Source of the DNA: Gemmatimonadota bacterium
Lineage (GTDB): Bacteria; Gemmatimonadota; Gemmatimonadetes; Gemmatimonadales; GWC2-71-9
Assembly: GCA_016713435.1 (NCBI GenBank)
Contig: JADJPD010000001.1
Location: 496,001-560,000 of the forward strand
Reading direction: 5' to 3'
Length of the DNA: 64,000 nucleotides
Part shown: in pieces, positions 16,845 through 26,572 of the stretch
Position numbering within the stretch: the first letter of the stretch is position 1
How the letters are laid out: each line of letters opens with the position of its first letter
Made by a program: the position numbers and the translations under genes
The notes under the pieces: generated by a model
Databases searched by the model: none
The model's input: the letters and a program-made list of their open reading frames with translations, nothing else
Told to the model about the DNA's origin: nothing

Positions 16845-18440
16845 ATGGAAGACTCCCGTCCGATCATCGTCGGCAGCGGCATCGCGGGGCTGTGGACCGC
16901 GTGGCGGCTGGCGGCGGAGGGGCAGCGGGCGCTGGTGCTCACCAAGGGCAAGCTCGCCGACTCCGCGAGCGCCTGGGCCCAGGGCGGCATCGCCGTGGCC
17001 CTCGGGCCCGGCGACAGCCCGAGCCAGCACGCCGCCGACACCCTCGCGGCGGGCGACGGACTCTCCGATCCCGAAGCCGTCCGCGTCCTCACCAACGAAG
17101 GGCCCGACCGCATCCGCGAGCTCGTGGCCCTGGGCGCCGTCTTCGACCGCGGCCCCGACGGGACCCTCCGCTTCGGCCTCGAGGCGGCGCACACCCGCCC
17201 CCGCATCGTCCACGCCGGCGGGGACCAGACTGGCGCCGCCGTCATGGCCTTCCTCACCGAGAAGGTCCGCCACCACCCGCTCATCGAGATCCTCCGCTAC
17301 TCCGAGGTGGCCGCCCTCCGCCACGACGGCACCCGCGTCACCGGCGTGCTGGCCCTGCGCGGTGGCGCGCCGGTGGAGCTCCCCGCCTCACACGTGATCC
17401 TGGCGACGGGCGGCGTGGGCCAGCTCTACGGCGTCACCACCAACCCCCTCGTGGCCACCGGCGACGGCTGGGCGCTCGCCTGGCGGGTGGGCGCGGAGCT
17501 CCGCGACATCGAGTTCCTGCAGTTCCACCCCACCGCCCTCAAGCTCCCCGGCGTCAATCCCGCGCCGCTCATCACCGAGGCGGTGCGCGGCGCCGGCGGC
17601 GTGCTGGTGGACCGCGAGGGCCGCCGCTTCTGCTTCGATGCCGACCCGCGCGGCGAGCTCGCCCCGCGGGACGTGGTGGCCCGCGCCGTGGCCACCGCCG
17701 ATGCCACTGGCGGCGCCTGGCTCGACGCCCGCGAGGTGCACGACTTCGGCGGCCGCTTCCCCGGCGTCACCCGCATCCTCGACGACCACGGGATCAATCC
17801 GCGGAAGGACCTGATCCCGGTGGCGCCCGCGCTCCATTACGCCATGGGGGGCATCCGCACCGACCTCGACGGCCGCTCCTCCCGGCCCGGCCTCTGGGCC
17901 GTCGGCGAGGTGGCGAGCACCGGGGTCCACGGCGCCAACCGCCTGGCCTCCAACTCCCTGCTCGAGGGGCTCGTCTTCGCCGACCGGGTGGCGCGCGCCG
18001 TGGTGGCCAGCCACCAGGAACCCGGCTGGATGGAGGGCACCCGCATCCGCCCCGTGCCCGCGCGCCGCAACGAGGCCTTCATCTCGCGCCTGGGCCACCC
18101 CGCGCCGCTCCGCCAGCCCGCGCCCGCCTTCCCGCCGCTCGAGCCGGAGGACGTGGCCACCCGCGTGGCCGACGACCGCGCCGCCGGCCTGCTGGCCCAG
18201 ATGCGGCAGGTGATGACCGCCGACGTGGGCATGCTGCGCACCGAGGCCGGGCTCCGCCGCGCCCAGCAGGCCCTGGCCGACCTCGCCCGCCAGCTCCCGC
18301 CCGCCGCGTGGCGCTCCGCCAACCAGCTGCTGGTGGCGCGCCTCATCGCGCACGCCGCGCTCCGCCGCCGCGAGAGCCGCGGCGGCCACCGCCGCCTCGA
18401 CTACCCGCCGGCGCCCGCGCCGGCCCGGACCCCCTCATGA
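16845..18440 (+). CDS. nadB: L-aspartate oxidase
   Basis: This 531-residue flavoprotein oxidises L-aspartate to iminoaspartate, the first step of de novo NAD synthesis. It shows the FAD-binding GSGIAGLWTAW at residues 10-20, ASAWAQGGIAVAL after it, the succinate-dehydrogenase-like stretch EFLQFHPTAL, and LWAVGEVASTGVHGANRLAS before the C-terminal helical domain. The ATG at 16845 is chosen because the FAD fold begins immediately after it and TATATT precedes it by 7 bases. The stop overlaps the nadA start as ATGA. Confidence 0.95.
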   Translation: MEDSRPIIVGSGIAGLWTAWRLAAEGQRALVLTKGKLADSASAWAQGGIAVALGPGDSPSQHAADTLAAGDGLSDPEAVRVLTNEGPDRIRELVALGAVFDRGPDGTLRFGLEAAHTRPRIVHAGGDQTGAAVMAFLTEKVRHHPLIEILRYSEVAALRHDGTRVTGVLALRGGAPVELPASHVILATGGVGQLYGVTTNPLVATGDGWALAWRVGAELRDIEFLQFHPTALKLPGVNPAPLITEAVRGAGGVLVDREGRRFCFDADPRGELAPRDVVARAVATADATGGAWLDAREVHDFGGRFPGVTRILDDHGINPRKDLIPVAPALHYAMGGIRTDLDGRSSRPGLWAVGEVASTGVHGANRLASNSLLEGLVFADRVARAVVASHQEPGWMEGTRIRPVPARRNEAFISRLGHPAPLRQPAPAFPPLEPEDVATRVADDRAAGLLAQMRQVMTADVGMLRTEAGLRRAQQALADLARQLPPAAWRSANQLLVARLIAHAALRRRESRGGHRRLDYPPAPAPARTPS

Positions 18441-19456
18441 CCCTCGCCCTGCCCGTCATCGAGCCCACCCGCCTCTCCCCCGCGGAGATCGCGGCGCTCC
18501 AGTCCGAGATCAAGGCGCTGGCCAGGAAGCGCAACGCCGTCATCCTGGCGCACAACTACCAGCGCGCCGAGGTCCAGGACGTGGCGGACTTCGTCGGCGA
18601 CAGCCTCGGCCTCTCCCGCAAGGCCGCCGCCACCGATGCCGACGTCATCGTCTTCTGCGGCGTCCACTTCATGGCCGAGACGGCCGCGATCCTGGCGCCC
18701 AAGAAGAAAGTGCTGCTGCCCGACCTCGAGGCCGGCTGCTCCCTCGCCGCCACCATCACCGCGGACGAGGTGCGCGCCTGGAAGGCCAAGTTCCCGGGCT
18801 ACATCGCCGTGGGGTACGTCAACACCACCGCCGAGGTGAAGGCGGAGCTCGACTACTGCTGCACCAGCGGCAACGTCCTCGAAGTGATTGACGCCATCCC
18901 CGAGGAGAAGGGCATCCTCTTCCTCCCCGACTTCTTCCTCGGCGCGCACGTGCGGCGCATGCGCCCGCACCGGAAGGTCGAGGTGTGGATGGGCGAGTGC
19001 CACGTGCACAAGGACATCAATCCCGTCACCCTGGAGCGGATGCGCGCCGAGCACCCACAGGCCGAGGTGCTGGTGCATCCCGAGTGCGGCTGCGCGGGCC
19101 AGCTCATCTACGCCATGGGCCACGGCGACATCCCCGCCGACGGCGTCCACGTGGCCAGCACCGAGAAGATGATCCAGCTGGTGAAGGAGCGGCCCGCCTC
19201 GGAGTTCATCATCGCCACCGAGACGGGGATCATGCACCGCATGGAGCAGCTGGCGCCGGAGAAGAAGTTCTTCGCGGCGGACCGGGCGGCGGTGTGCGCC
19301 TACATGAAGACCATCACCCTCGAGGGCACCCGCGACGCGCTCAAGCTCGACCGGCACCACATCACCGTCCCCGCTGACGTCGCCGAGCGGGCGCGGCAGG
19401 CGCTCGATCGCATGGTGGCCCTCGGGCCAAGCGTGGCGAAGCGGCCCGGCGACTGA
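18437..19456 (+). CDS. nadA: Quinolinate synthase
   Basis: This 339-residue [4Fe-4S] enzyme condenses iminoaspartate with dihydroxyacetone phosphate to quinolinate. Likely cluster ligands are C101 (LEAGCSLA), C217 (HPECGC) and C287 (AAVCAYMKT). The substrate-binding AHNYQRAEVQDVAD and the YVNTTAEVKAE motif are intact. It is translationally coupled to nadB, which supplies its unstable substrate. A double-hairpin repeat follows its stop codon and may separate it from the next gene. Confidence 0.96.
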   Translation: MTLALPVIEPTRLSPAEIAALQSEIKALARKRNAVILAHNYQRAEVQDVADFVGDSLGLSRKAAATDADVIVFCGVHFMAETAAILAPKKKVLLPDLEAGCSLAATITADEVRAWKAKFPGYIAVGYVNTTAEVKAELDYCCTSGNVLEVIDAIPEEKGILFLPDFFLGAHVRRMRPHRKVEVWMGECHVHKDINPVTLERMRAEHPQAEVLVHPECGCAGQLIYAMGHGDIPADGVHVASTEKMIQLVKERPASEFIIATETGIMHRMEQLAPEKKFFAADRAAVCAYMKTITLEGTRDALKLDRHHITVPADVAERARQALDRMVALGPSVAKRPGD

Positions 19457-19479
19457 CCCCTCGTCCCAAGACGTCACCC

Positions 19480-19569
19480 GTAACGGCGGAGCTACGCTCC
19501 GCCGACTCGACGCCAGTCATCGTGCTCGATCTTTGAGATCCAGTCGGCGGAGCGTAGCTCCGCCGTTAC
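19480..19569. repeat. REPIN-like double hairpin between nadA and DUF2911
   Basis: Two 28-base arms (19480-19507 and 19542-19569) are perfect inverted repeats of one another around a 34-base spacer. Each arm itself folds through CGGCGGAG and CTCCGCCG around a 5-base loop. Two inverted REP palindromes of this kind are the definition of a REPIN. It is not protein-coding. Confidence 0.8.
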
Positions 19570-19591
19570 CCCACTCTGCCAACGAGGGCTC

Positions 19592-20209
19592 ATGTCCCGA
19601 CGCACCCTGCTCGCCATCGCCGGCCTCGCCGCCCTGCTCGCCGGCACCTGCGCCGTGAGCGGGACGGCGTTCGTGCCGGTGCAGCTGGCGCTCGGGCCCT
19701 GCCTCAAGGACTGGACCAGCCCGTCCAGCTACAAGCCCCGCGTGAGCCCGCTTGCCACCGTGCGCGCCCCCCTCGGCGACGGCGCGCTCGAGCTCTGCTA
19801 CAGCCGCCCCATCGCCCGGGGCCGCCGGGTCTTCGGTGGCCTCGTGCCCTACGGCACCCCCTGGCGCCTCGGCGCCAACGAGCCCACCCGGCTCTACCTC
19901 AACCGCGCCGTCCTCCTGGGCGACGTGCGGCTCGAGCCCGGGCGTTATTCGCTCTACGTCACGCCCGACTCGGCGCACTGGCAGTTCCACGTGAGCCGGA
20001 GCGTGCTGCACTGGGGCAACGATATCTCCGCCGCCGTCCAGGCCCGCGAGGTGGGCCGCGTGACGGTGCCGGTGGCGCCGCTGGCCCAGCCCGTGGACTC
20101 GTTCACCATCCGCCCCGAGCCCGGCCCCGGCGGCAGCCTCCGGCTGGTCTTCGAGTGGGAAGAGACCCGCGCCACGCTCGAGCTGCAGCCCGCTCCCCCC
20201 GTTCCCTGA
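19592..20209 (+). CDS. DUF2911 domain-containing exported protein
   Basis: This 205-residue protein has an N-terminal hydrophobic segment (about residues 5-22) suggesting export. The family body contains ELCYSRPIARGRRVFGGLVP and YGTPWRLGANEPTRLYL, with GRYSLYVTPDSAHWQFHV following. DUF2911 proteins are predicted beta-sandwich proteins of unknown function, common in Bacteroidota and Gemmatimonadota. It lies between nadA and nadC, 7 bases before nadC, but no role in NAD synthesis is known or implied by the sequence. Confidence 0.85.
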   Translation: MSRRTLLAIAGLAALLAGTCAVSGTAFVPVQLALGPCLKDWTSPSSYKPRVSPLATVRAPLGDGALELCYSRPIARGRRVFGGLVPYGTPWRLGANEPTRLYLNRAVLLGDVRLEPGRYSLYVTPDSAHWQFHVSRSVLHWGNDISAAVQAREVGRVTVPVAPLAQPVDSFTIRPEPGPGGSLRLVFEWEETRATLELQPAPPVP

Positions 20210-20216
20210 CGATCCC

Positions 20217-21089
20217 ATGATCGAACGCGACCTCCGCATCCGCATCGGCACCGACGCCCGCCGCATCGCCGAGCTGGCGCTGGCCGAGGACGGCCCGCGC
20301 GACATCACCACCGCGGTCACCATCCCCGCCGGCCAGGGCGGCACCGGCGCAATCGAGTTCCGCTCCGGCGGCATCCTCGCGGGCACACCGTACGCCGATG
20401 CGGTGGCGAGCGCCGCGGGCCTCCCCTCCATCACCTGGTACCACGCCCCGGGCACGGCCGTGGCGCCGGGCGCCACCGCCGGCCTGGTGCGCGGCGACCT
20501 GGCAAAGATCCTCGTGGCCGAGCGCCCGCTGCTCAACCTGCTGCAGCGCGCCGTCGGCATTGCCACGCTGACCCACGCCTTCGTGGAGCGGGTGAAGCAC
20601 ACCCGGGCGCAGGTCCTCCACACCAGGAAGACCGCCCCCGGCCTCCGCCTCCTCGACGTGAGCGCCGTGCTCGCCGGCGGCGGCCACACCCACCGGCTGG
20701 ATCTGGCGGACACGGTGATGGTCAAGGACAACCACTGGCGCGGCCTGGAGCGGAGCGGCCGCTCGCTCCGCGACGCCCTCCGCGCCGCGCGTGAGGCGGG
20801 CGCCACCCGCTGCTACGTCGAGGTGGAGACCCCCGACCAGCTCACCCAGGCCTGCGACGCCGGCGCCGACCGCCTCCTCGTGGACAACCAGGCCCCCGCC
20901 ACCGTCCACGCCTGGGCCACCCGCGCCCGCACCCTCGCGCGCGACATCGAGATCGAGGCCACCGGCGGCATCACCCTCGAGAACATCGCCGCCTACGCCG
21001 AGGCCGGGGCCGACTTCATCTCCATCGGCGCGCTCACGCACTCCGTCACCGCCGCCGACGTCGCGCTCGAGATCCGCGACGAGCTCTGA
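20217..21089 (+). CDS. nadC: Nicotinate-nucleotide pyrophosphorylase (carboxylating)
   Basis: This 290-residue enzyme converts quinolinate and PRPP to nicotinate mononucleotide and completes the route begun by nadB and nadA. Visible family features are EDGPRDITT near the N-terminus, RPLLNLLQRAVGIATLT, the substrate-binding HTRKTAPGLRLLDVSAV, VMVKDNHW and the C-terminal barrel motif EATGGITLENIAAYAE followed by ISIGALTHS. It is the last gene of the nad cluster, and repeat copy B begins two bases after its stop. Confidence 0.96.
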   Translation: MIERDLRIRIGTDARRIAELALAEDGPRDITTAVTIPAGQGGTGAIEFRSGGILAGTPYADAVASAAGLPSITWYHAPGTAVAPGATAGLVRGDLAKILVAERPLLNLLQRAVGIATLTHAFVERVKHTRAQVLHTRKTAPGLRLLDVSAVLAGGGHTHRLDLADTVMVKDNHWRGLERSGRSLRDALRAAREAGATRCYVEVETPDQLTQACDAGADRLLVDNQAPATVHAWATRARTLARDIEIEATGGITLENIAAYAEAGADFISIGALTHSVTAADVALEIRDEL

Positions 21090-21090
21090 C

Positions 21091-21209
21091 CCACCACCCC
21101 CCAGCCCACCACGCTCGATCGTCTTCGCGTAACGTCCGTAGGGGCCGAATATATTCGGCCCCTACATACGTGACGCGACGCCATGCGGACGTGGTGGGCT
21201 GGGTGGTGG
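21091..21209. repeat. Nested palindromic repeat element, copy B
   Basis: Outer inverted arms (21091-21113 and 21190-21209; core CCCAGCCCACCACG) flank a perfect 28-base palindrome at 21138-21165 centred on CCGAATATATTCGG. A further imperfect arm pair (CGCGTAACGT with ACGTGACGCG) lies between. Size and plan match copy A. Being directly after nadC it may also serve as a transcript end. Confidence 0.8.
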
Positions 21210-21232
21210 CGTGAGCGTCCCAAACGCAACGC

Positions 21233-21256
21233 GGGGCCCGTCGTCGGACGAGCCCC
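21233..21256 (-). terminator. Hairpin after the amino-acid permease
   Basis: A 10-position stem with one mismatch (21233-21242 with 21247-21256) closes a GTCG loop 25 bases beyond the permease stop. On the minus strand the following bases are only modestly T-rich (TTGCGTTTGG). Confidence 0.45.
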
Positions 21257-21281
21257 ACGTCGATTTCGTGCCCCGCGCCGC

Positions 21282-22613
21282 CTACGCCTTCCGCATGCCC
21301 CGCCACACATAGTAGACCGGCACCCCAACCAGGACGATCCCGAACGTGATCGCCGTCCCCATGAGGTCCGTGGCGAACGCATTCGCGATCATCCCCAGGC
21401 CCGCCAGCAGGAACAGCACCGGCGTCACCGGATACCCGAGCGTCTTGTAGCCCGACTTCGGCACCCCCTCCCGCCGCCGCCGCACGAAGACGCCGATCAC
21501 CGCCAGCGCGTAGAACGGCCACGTGCCGAGCACGAAGCGGTCCGCCAGCTCCGCGAAGCCGCTGAACGACACGTAGATGATCGCCAGCGTGGCCGAGAGC
21601 CAGATGGCCACCGACGGGCTCCCGAACTTCGGGGACACGCGCGCCGCCGTCTGGAAGAAGAGCCCGCGGTCGGCCATGGCGAAGAACACCCGCGAGCCGG
21701 TGAGCAGCGAGCCGTTGGTGGCCCCGAAGGTCGAGATCATCACGATCACCGACACCACCGCCACGCCCGCCCCGCCCAGCAGCGGGATCCGCTCCGCCGC
21801 CGTGGCCGCGATGAGCGGCGCGCCGACCATCTCCTGCACGGGGACCAAGTACAGGAACGCGGCGTTGACGCTGCAGTAGATCACAATGAGAAGCAGCGCG
21901 CCGATCACCATGGACGCCGGCAGGTTCTTCTCCGGGTCGCGCACCTCGCCGCTCACCTTCGTCACGTCGGCCCAGCCGTCGTAGGCCCACATGATGGACA
22001 CCATGGCCGTGGCCAGCGCCGAACTGGTCACCACCGCGCCGGTCGAGGCGAAGTTCGCGGTGTTCCCCTGCCCGGCGAAGAAGCAGAGCAGCGCCAGCCC
22101 GAAGATCCCCGCGTACTTGGCCGCCGTGGTGAGGTTCTGCACCACGGCGGCGATGTTCACGCCGACGTAGTTCAGGGTGGCCACGAGCAGGATGGCGGCC
22201 ATGGCCACCCAGCGCACCATCGGCGTGTCCAGCCCCATCATCCGGCAGAAGTACTCCGCGAAGATGGTGCTGATGGCCCCGAGCGCCGAGGCGCGGAGCA
22301 CCGACAGCTCCGCCCACCCGAACAGGAAGGCGGGCATCGGCCCGATGGTCTCGAGGATGTAGGTGAAGATGCCCCCGGAGCGGGGGTAGGCCGTGGCCAG
22401 TTCCGCGATGGTCAGCGCCCCGCACAGCACGATCACCCCGCCTAGCATCCACGCCCCCAGCATGATGGCGGGGTCCGGCAGCTGGCCCGCAATCCGGGCC
22501 GGGGTGCGGAATATGCCGCTCCCGATCGTCGTCCCTACCAGCACGGCGACGGCGCTCCACAGGCCCAGGCGACGGGTCAGCCGTTCGCCCCAGGCGTCGG
22601 GGGCTTGGTTCAT
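21282..22613 (-). CDS. APC-superfamily amino acid permease
   Basis: This 443-residue membrane protein has about twelve hydrophobic segments. It opens with GLWSAVAVLVGTTIGSGIFRTP, where GTTIGSGIF is the unwound substrate-binding region of helix 1 in APC transporters. YPRSGGIFTYI and GATNGSLLTGSRVFFAMADRG are further family blocks resembling L-type amino-acid exchangers of the LAT/SteT group. Substrate specificity cannot be read from the sequence. It is monocistronic and convergent with nadC, the two separated by repeat B. Confidence 0.9.
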   Translation of the reverse strand: MNQAPDAWGERLTRRLGLWSAVAVLVGTTIGSGIFRTPARIAGQLPDPAIMLGAWMLGGVIVLCGALTIAELATAYPRSGGIFTYILETIGPMPAFLFGWAELSVLRASALGAISTIFAEYFCRMMGLDTPMVRWVAMAAILLVATLNYVGVNIAAVVQNLTTAAKYAGIFGLALLCFFAGQGNTANFASTGAVVTSSALATAMVSIMWAYDGWADVTKVSGEVRDPEKNLPASMVIGALLLIVIYCSVNAAFLYLVPVQEMVGAPLIAATAAERIPLLGGAGVAVVSVIVMISTFGATNGSLLTGSRVFFAMADRGLFFQTAARVSPKFGSPSVAIWLSATLAIIYVSFSGFAELADRFVLGTWPFYALAVIGVFVRRRREGVPKSGYKTLGYPVTPVLFLLAGLGMIANAFATDLMGTAITFGIVLVGVPVYYVWRGMRKA

Positions 22614-22768
22614 GAAATGGGGGGTCTGAAGAGAACTTGCGGAACCGCGGACGTCCTAAGTTGGCCCCACGGCGTCAGCTTGACAACCCGCGGCCCGCGC
22701 TCGTTCTTTCCCCCCGCCAAAGGGTCCCCCCCGGGGGCCTATCCTTATACAGCAGGCCGGAGTACAGG

Positions 22769-24797
22769 ATGAACCAGCAGGTCCCCGAGGGCACCGCCGG
22801 CTACCGCCGCATCGCCATGATCGCGACGGGGTTCACCGTCGGCCTGATCACCCTGGGCGGGTACGTCCGCATCACCGGCGCCGGCATGGGGTGCAGCGAC
22901 CACTGGCCCCTCTGCAACGGCCGCCTCCTCCCCAACCTCGCCGACACCCTCGAAGTCCTGGAATGGAGCCACCGCTGGGTGGCCGTCATGGTCTCGGGGG
23001 CCATCGCCGGCCTGGTGGCGATCGCCGCCCGGCGAGCACCGCCAGGACGCCTGGCTCCGCACGCCCGCCTTCCTGGCCGGCGCGCTGCTGGTCCTCCAGG
23101 TGGCGCTCGGCGCCGCCACGGTGAAGCTCTGGAACGCCGCCCCCTCGGTGGTCATTCACCTGACCAACGCCATGATCCTGCTGGCGGTGCTGGTGGTGGC
23201 GGTGCTCCGCTCCGGCGAGCGTCTCCGCGGCGCCACTCCCCCGAACGACGGCCTCCGCTTCAAGCACGCGCTGGTCCCGGCCTTCGCCTTCCTGCTGGTC
23301 TTCTTCGGCGCCCTCGTCGCCAACTACGACGCCGGCCTCTACTGCCTCGGCTTCCCCCTCTGCGGCGGCCAGGTGGCGCCCCCGGCCAATGGCCTGGGCC
23401 AGCTGCAGTGGGTGCACCGGATCCTGGCGTTCCTCTTCCTGGGCCACGCCTTTGCCACGGCGGCTGCCAGCCGGAAGTTCACGGGTGAGGAGGCAGCGCC
23501 CTATCGCCGTGCCGCGTGGGCGCTCGCCGGCCTGGTGGCGCTGCAGGTGACCGTCGGCGCCTCCATGATGCTGGCCCTGATGCCCGACGGGCTCCGCGCC
23601 GCGCACCTGCTGGTGGGCTCGCTGGTCTGGGTGGCCGCGCTGGTGGTGGCGTTCCGCGCCCGGCGCCTGGCACCGGCGCCCGCCGGCTCCACGGCCGGCA
23701 GCAGCGCCGCCGGCAGCGCCCCGCTCGCCAGCAACGGCGTCGCCTTCTCGGCGCCGTTCGTGGAAGAGGCCCCGGTGCCGATGACCGGCGCCGAGGCCCG
23801 CGCGAAGATCCGCGAGGAGGCAGGGATCGAGGAACCGTCCATCATGGCGGACCTCGTCACCCTCACCAAGCCGCGGATCATCTCGCTGCTGCTGCTCACG
23901 ACCGCGCTGCCGATGTTCATCACCGGGAAGGGCCTCCCCTCCCCGATGCTGGTGTTCTGGGTGATGCTCGGCGGGTACCTCATGGCGGGCGGCGCCAACA
24001 CGGTCAACATGTGGTTTGACCGGGACATCGACATGCTGATGGGCCGGACCAAGCTCCGCCCCATCCCGTCGGGCCGCATCCCGGCGCTGGCAGCGCTCAG
24101 TTTCGGGCTCGCTCAGGGGGCGGTGGCGTTCTACATCTTCTGGAATTTCGTGAACCCGCTCAGCGCCTGGATGGCCGTCAGCGGGTACCTGTTCTACATC
24201 TTCATCTACACGGTGTGGCTCAAGCGGGCCACCACGCAGAACATCGTCATCGGTGGCGCCGCGGGGGCGTTCCCGCCGCTGGTGGGGTGGACGGCCGTCA
24301 CCGGGTCGCTGGACCTCACGGCCATCTACCTCTTCGCCATCATCTTCTTCTGGACCCCGCCCCACTTCTGGGCGCTGGCGCTCATCAAGCGGAACGACTA
24401 CGCGAGGGCCGGCATCCCGATGATGCCGGTGGTGAGCGGCGAGCACTGGACCAAGGTGCAGATGGTGGCCTACACCGTGATGCTCATCCCGCTCACCGTG
24501 ATGCCCGCCATCTACGGCCAGCTCGGCCTCTTCTACGCGCTCGCGGCGCTGGCGCTCGGCGGCCGGCTGCTCTGGTACTGCATCCGCGTGCTGCGCGAGC
24601 AGGGCGTCACGGCCACCACGTGGAAGATGTACAAGTACTCGCTGGTGTACCTGGCGCTGCTGTTCGTCGCCATGGGCGTGGACCGCGCCATGCCCTTTGG
24701 CCACGGATTCGAGCGCATCAACAAGATGATCGTCGGCGACTCGGCCGTTGAGGCCATCAACGCCCCCATCCCCGCGGACGGCGAGCACCAGCACTGA
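22769..24797 (+). CDS. Fused heme A synthase / heme O synthase (CtaA-CtaB), one apparent frameshift
   Basis: The protein is about 675 residues once one extra base in the CCC run at 23028-23030 is removed. The first half is CtaA/COX15: GCSDHWPLCNGRLLP, heme ligands in EWSHRWVAV, NAAPSVVIHLTNA, WVHRILAFL and AAHLLVGSLVW. After a roughly 60-residue Ala/Gly/Ser-rich linker the second half is CtaB, protoheme IX farnesyltransferase: LVTLTKPRIISLLL, NMWFDRDIDMLMGRTKLRP and FFWTPPHFWALAL. CtaB makes heme O from heme B and CtaA makes heme A from heme O, for cytochrome oxidase. A perfect -35 TTGACA at 22680-22685 lacks a convincing -10. Confidence 0.88.
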
Positions 24798-26572
24798 GCA
24801 CCCCGCCCGCCGAGCCGCGCCGCAAGAAGCTCCCGCCCCCCACGGCGCTCAAGCGGCTGCTGCCGCTCATCCGGCCGTACCGCTGGCCGCTGACGCTCGC
24901 CACGCTGGCGCTCATCGCCGGCGCGGGGCTCAACCTCTCGCTGCCGCTCATGATGGGCCGGCTGGTGGATGCCGCGTTCCAGCCCAACGCGCGCGTCACG
25001 CTGGACCGCTTTGCGCTGCTGCTGTTCCTGATCGTGGTGGCCCAGGCGGTCCTCAACGCCGTGCAGGCCTACCTCCTGAGCTCCACCGGCGAGCGCGCCG
25101 TGGCCGGCCTCCGCCGCACCCTGTTCTCGCGCCTGCTGGACCAGCCCCCCGGCTTCTTCGCCGACCGGCGCACCGGCGAGCTCACCAGCCGCCTCACCAC
25201 CGACATCGCCCAGTTGCAGGGCACCGTGAGCCACCAGATCGCGGAGTTCTCGCGGCAGGTGCTCACGCTGGCGGGCGCGGTGACGCTCCTGGCCATCACC
25301 CAGCCGCGGCTCACGCTCACGGCGCTGGCGGTGATTCCCATTGCCGTGGCCACGGCCTTCTTCTTCGGCCGCCGGCTGCGCCGCATGAGCACCGGCGTCC
25401 AGGACAAGGTGGCCGAGGCCACCGCGGTGGCCGAGGAGGCGTTCAGCCAGATCCGCACGGTGCAGAGCTTCGCCATGGAGGAGTGGGAGCGCACCCGCTT
25501 CTCCGACCGGGTGGACGCCATCGTTACGGCGGCCGTGATCCGGGCGCGGGTGCGGGGGATGTTCTTCGGGGCGATCACCTTTGCGGCGTTCACCGCGGTG
25601 GTGATCGTGCTCTGGCAGGGCGGCGTGCTGGTGAGCGAGGGCAAGCTCACGGCCGGCGAGCTGATCACCTTCCTGATCTACACCATCACCATCGCGGGGT
25701 CGGTGAGCTCGCTGGCGTCGTTCTTCAGCGTGTACCAGGAGTCGGTGGGGGCGGCGGAGCGGGTCTTCGAGCTGATCGAGCGGCCGAGCCCCATCACCCA
25801 CCCCGCCACGGCCGCCGCCCTGGCCTCCCGGCCCGAGGGGGAGCTCACGCTGGAACGGGTGTCCTTCCAGTACCAGGCCGGGGCGGACCAGCCGTGGGCG
25901 CTCCGGCAGGTGGACCTCCGGGTCCCGGCCGGCCAGATCGTGGCCCTGGTGGGCCCCTCCGGCGCCGGGAAGACCACGCTCGTGAGCCTCCTCCCCCGCT
26001 TCTGGGACCCCACCGACGGGGTGATCCGCCTGGACGGCCAGGACCTCCGCACCCTGAACCTGGGCGACCTCCGGCGCGCCATCGGCGTGGTCCCCCAGGA
26101 GCCGGCCCTGTTCAGCGGCACCATCCGGGAGAACATCGCCTACGCCCGGCCGGGGGCCCCGGCGGACGCCGTGGAGGCCGCGGCCCGGGCCGCGCACGCC
26201 CACGAGTTCATCGAGCGCCTGCCGGGCGGCTACGACGCCCTGGTGGGCGAGCGGGGGGTGAAGCTCTCGGGGGGCCAGCGGCAGCGGATCGCCATTGCCC
26301 GGGCCATCCTCAAGGACCCCGCCGTCCTGATCCTGGATGAGGCCACGAGCAGCCTGGACAACGAATCGGAGCGGCTCATCGAGGACGCGCTGGACCGGCT
26401 GCTGGTGGGGCGCACCACGGTGATCATCGCCCACCGGCTAAGCACGGTGCGGCGGGCGGACCGGATCGTGGTGCTGGATCATGGGCGGATCGTGGAGGAG
26501 GGGAGTCACGCGGCGCTGCTGGAGCGGGGCGGGCTGTATGCGCGGTTGTATCAGCAGCAGTTCCGGGACTAG
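24794..26572 (+). CDS. ABC exporter, fused membrane and ATPase domains
   Basis: This 592-residue half-transporter resembles MsbA-type lipid or drug exporters. The membrane domain has six helices, beginning with PYRWPLTLATLALIAGAGLN. The ATPase shows Walker A GPSGAGKTTL, the Q-loop VVPQEPALFSG, signature LSGGQRQRIAIARA, Walker B AVLILDEATSSLD and switch IIAHRLSTV. The frame has no ATG, GTG or TTG before the first helix; the best start is the CTG at 24794, which overlaps the ctaB stop as CTGA. The ATG at 24950 would delete helix 1. Substrate unknown; an assembled homodimer is expected. Confidence 0.9.
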   Translation: MSTPPAEPRRKKLPPPTALKRLLPLIRPYRWPLTLATLALIAGAGLNLSLPLMMGRLVDAAFQPNARVTLDRFALLLFLIVVAQAVLNAVQAYLLSSTGERAVAGLRRTLFSRLLDQPPGFFADRRTGELTSRLTTDIAQLQGTVSHQIAEFSRQVLTLAGAVTLLAITQPRLTLTALAVIPIAVATAFFFGRRLRRMSTGVQDKVAEATAVAEEAFSQIRTVQSFAMEEWERTRFSDRVDAIVTAAVIRARVRGMFFGAITFAAFTAVVIVLWQGGVLVSEGKLTAGELITFLIYTITIAGSVSSLASFFSVYQESVGAAERVFELIERPSPITHPATAAALASRPEGELTLERVSFQYQAGADQPWALRQVDLRVPAGQIVALVGPSGAGKTTLVSLLPRFWDPTDGVIRLDGQDLRTLNLGDLRRAIGVVPQEPALFSGTIRENIAYARPGAPADAVEAAARAAHAHEFIERLPGGYDALVGERGVKLSGGQRQRIAIARAILKDPAVLILDEATSSLDNESERLIEDALDRLLVGRTTVIIAHRLSTVRRADRIVVLDHGRIVEEGSHAALLERGGLYARLYQQQFRD

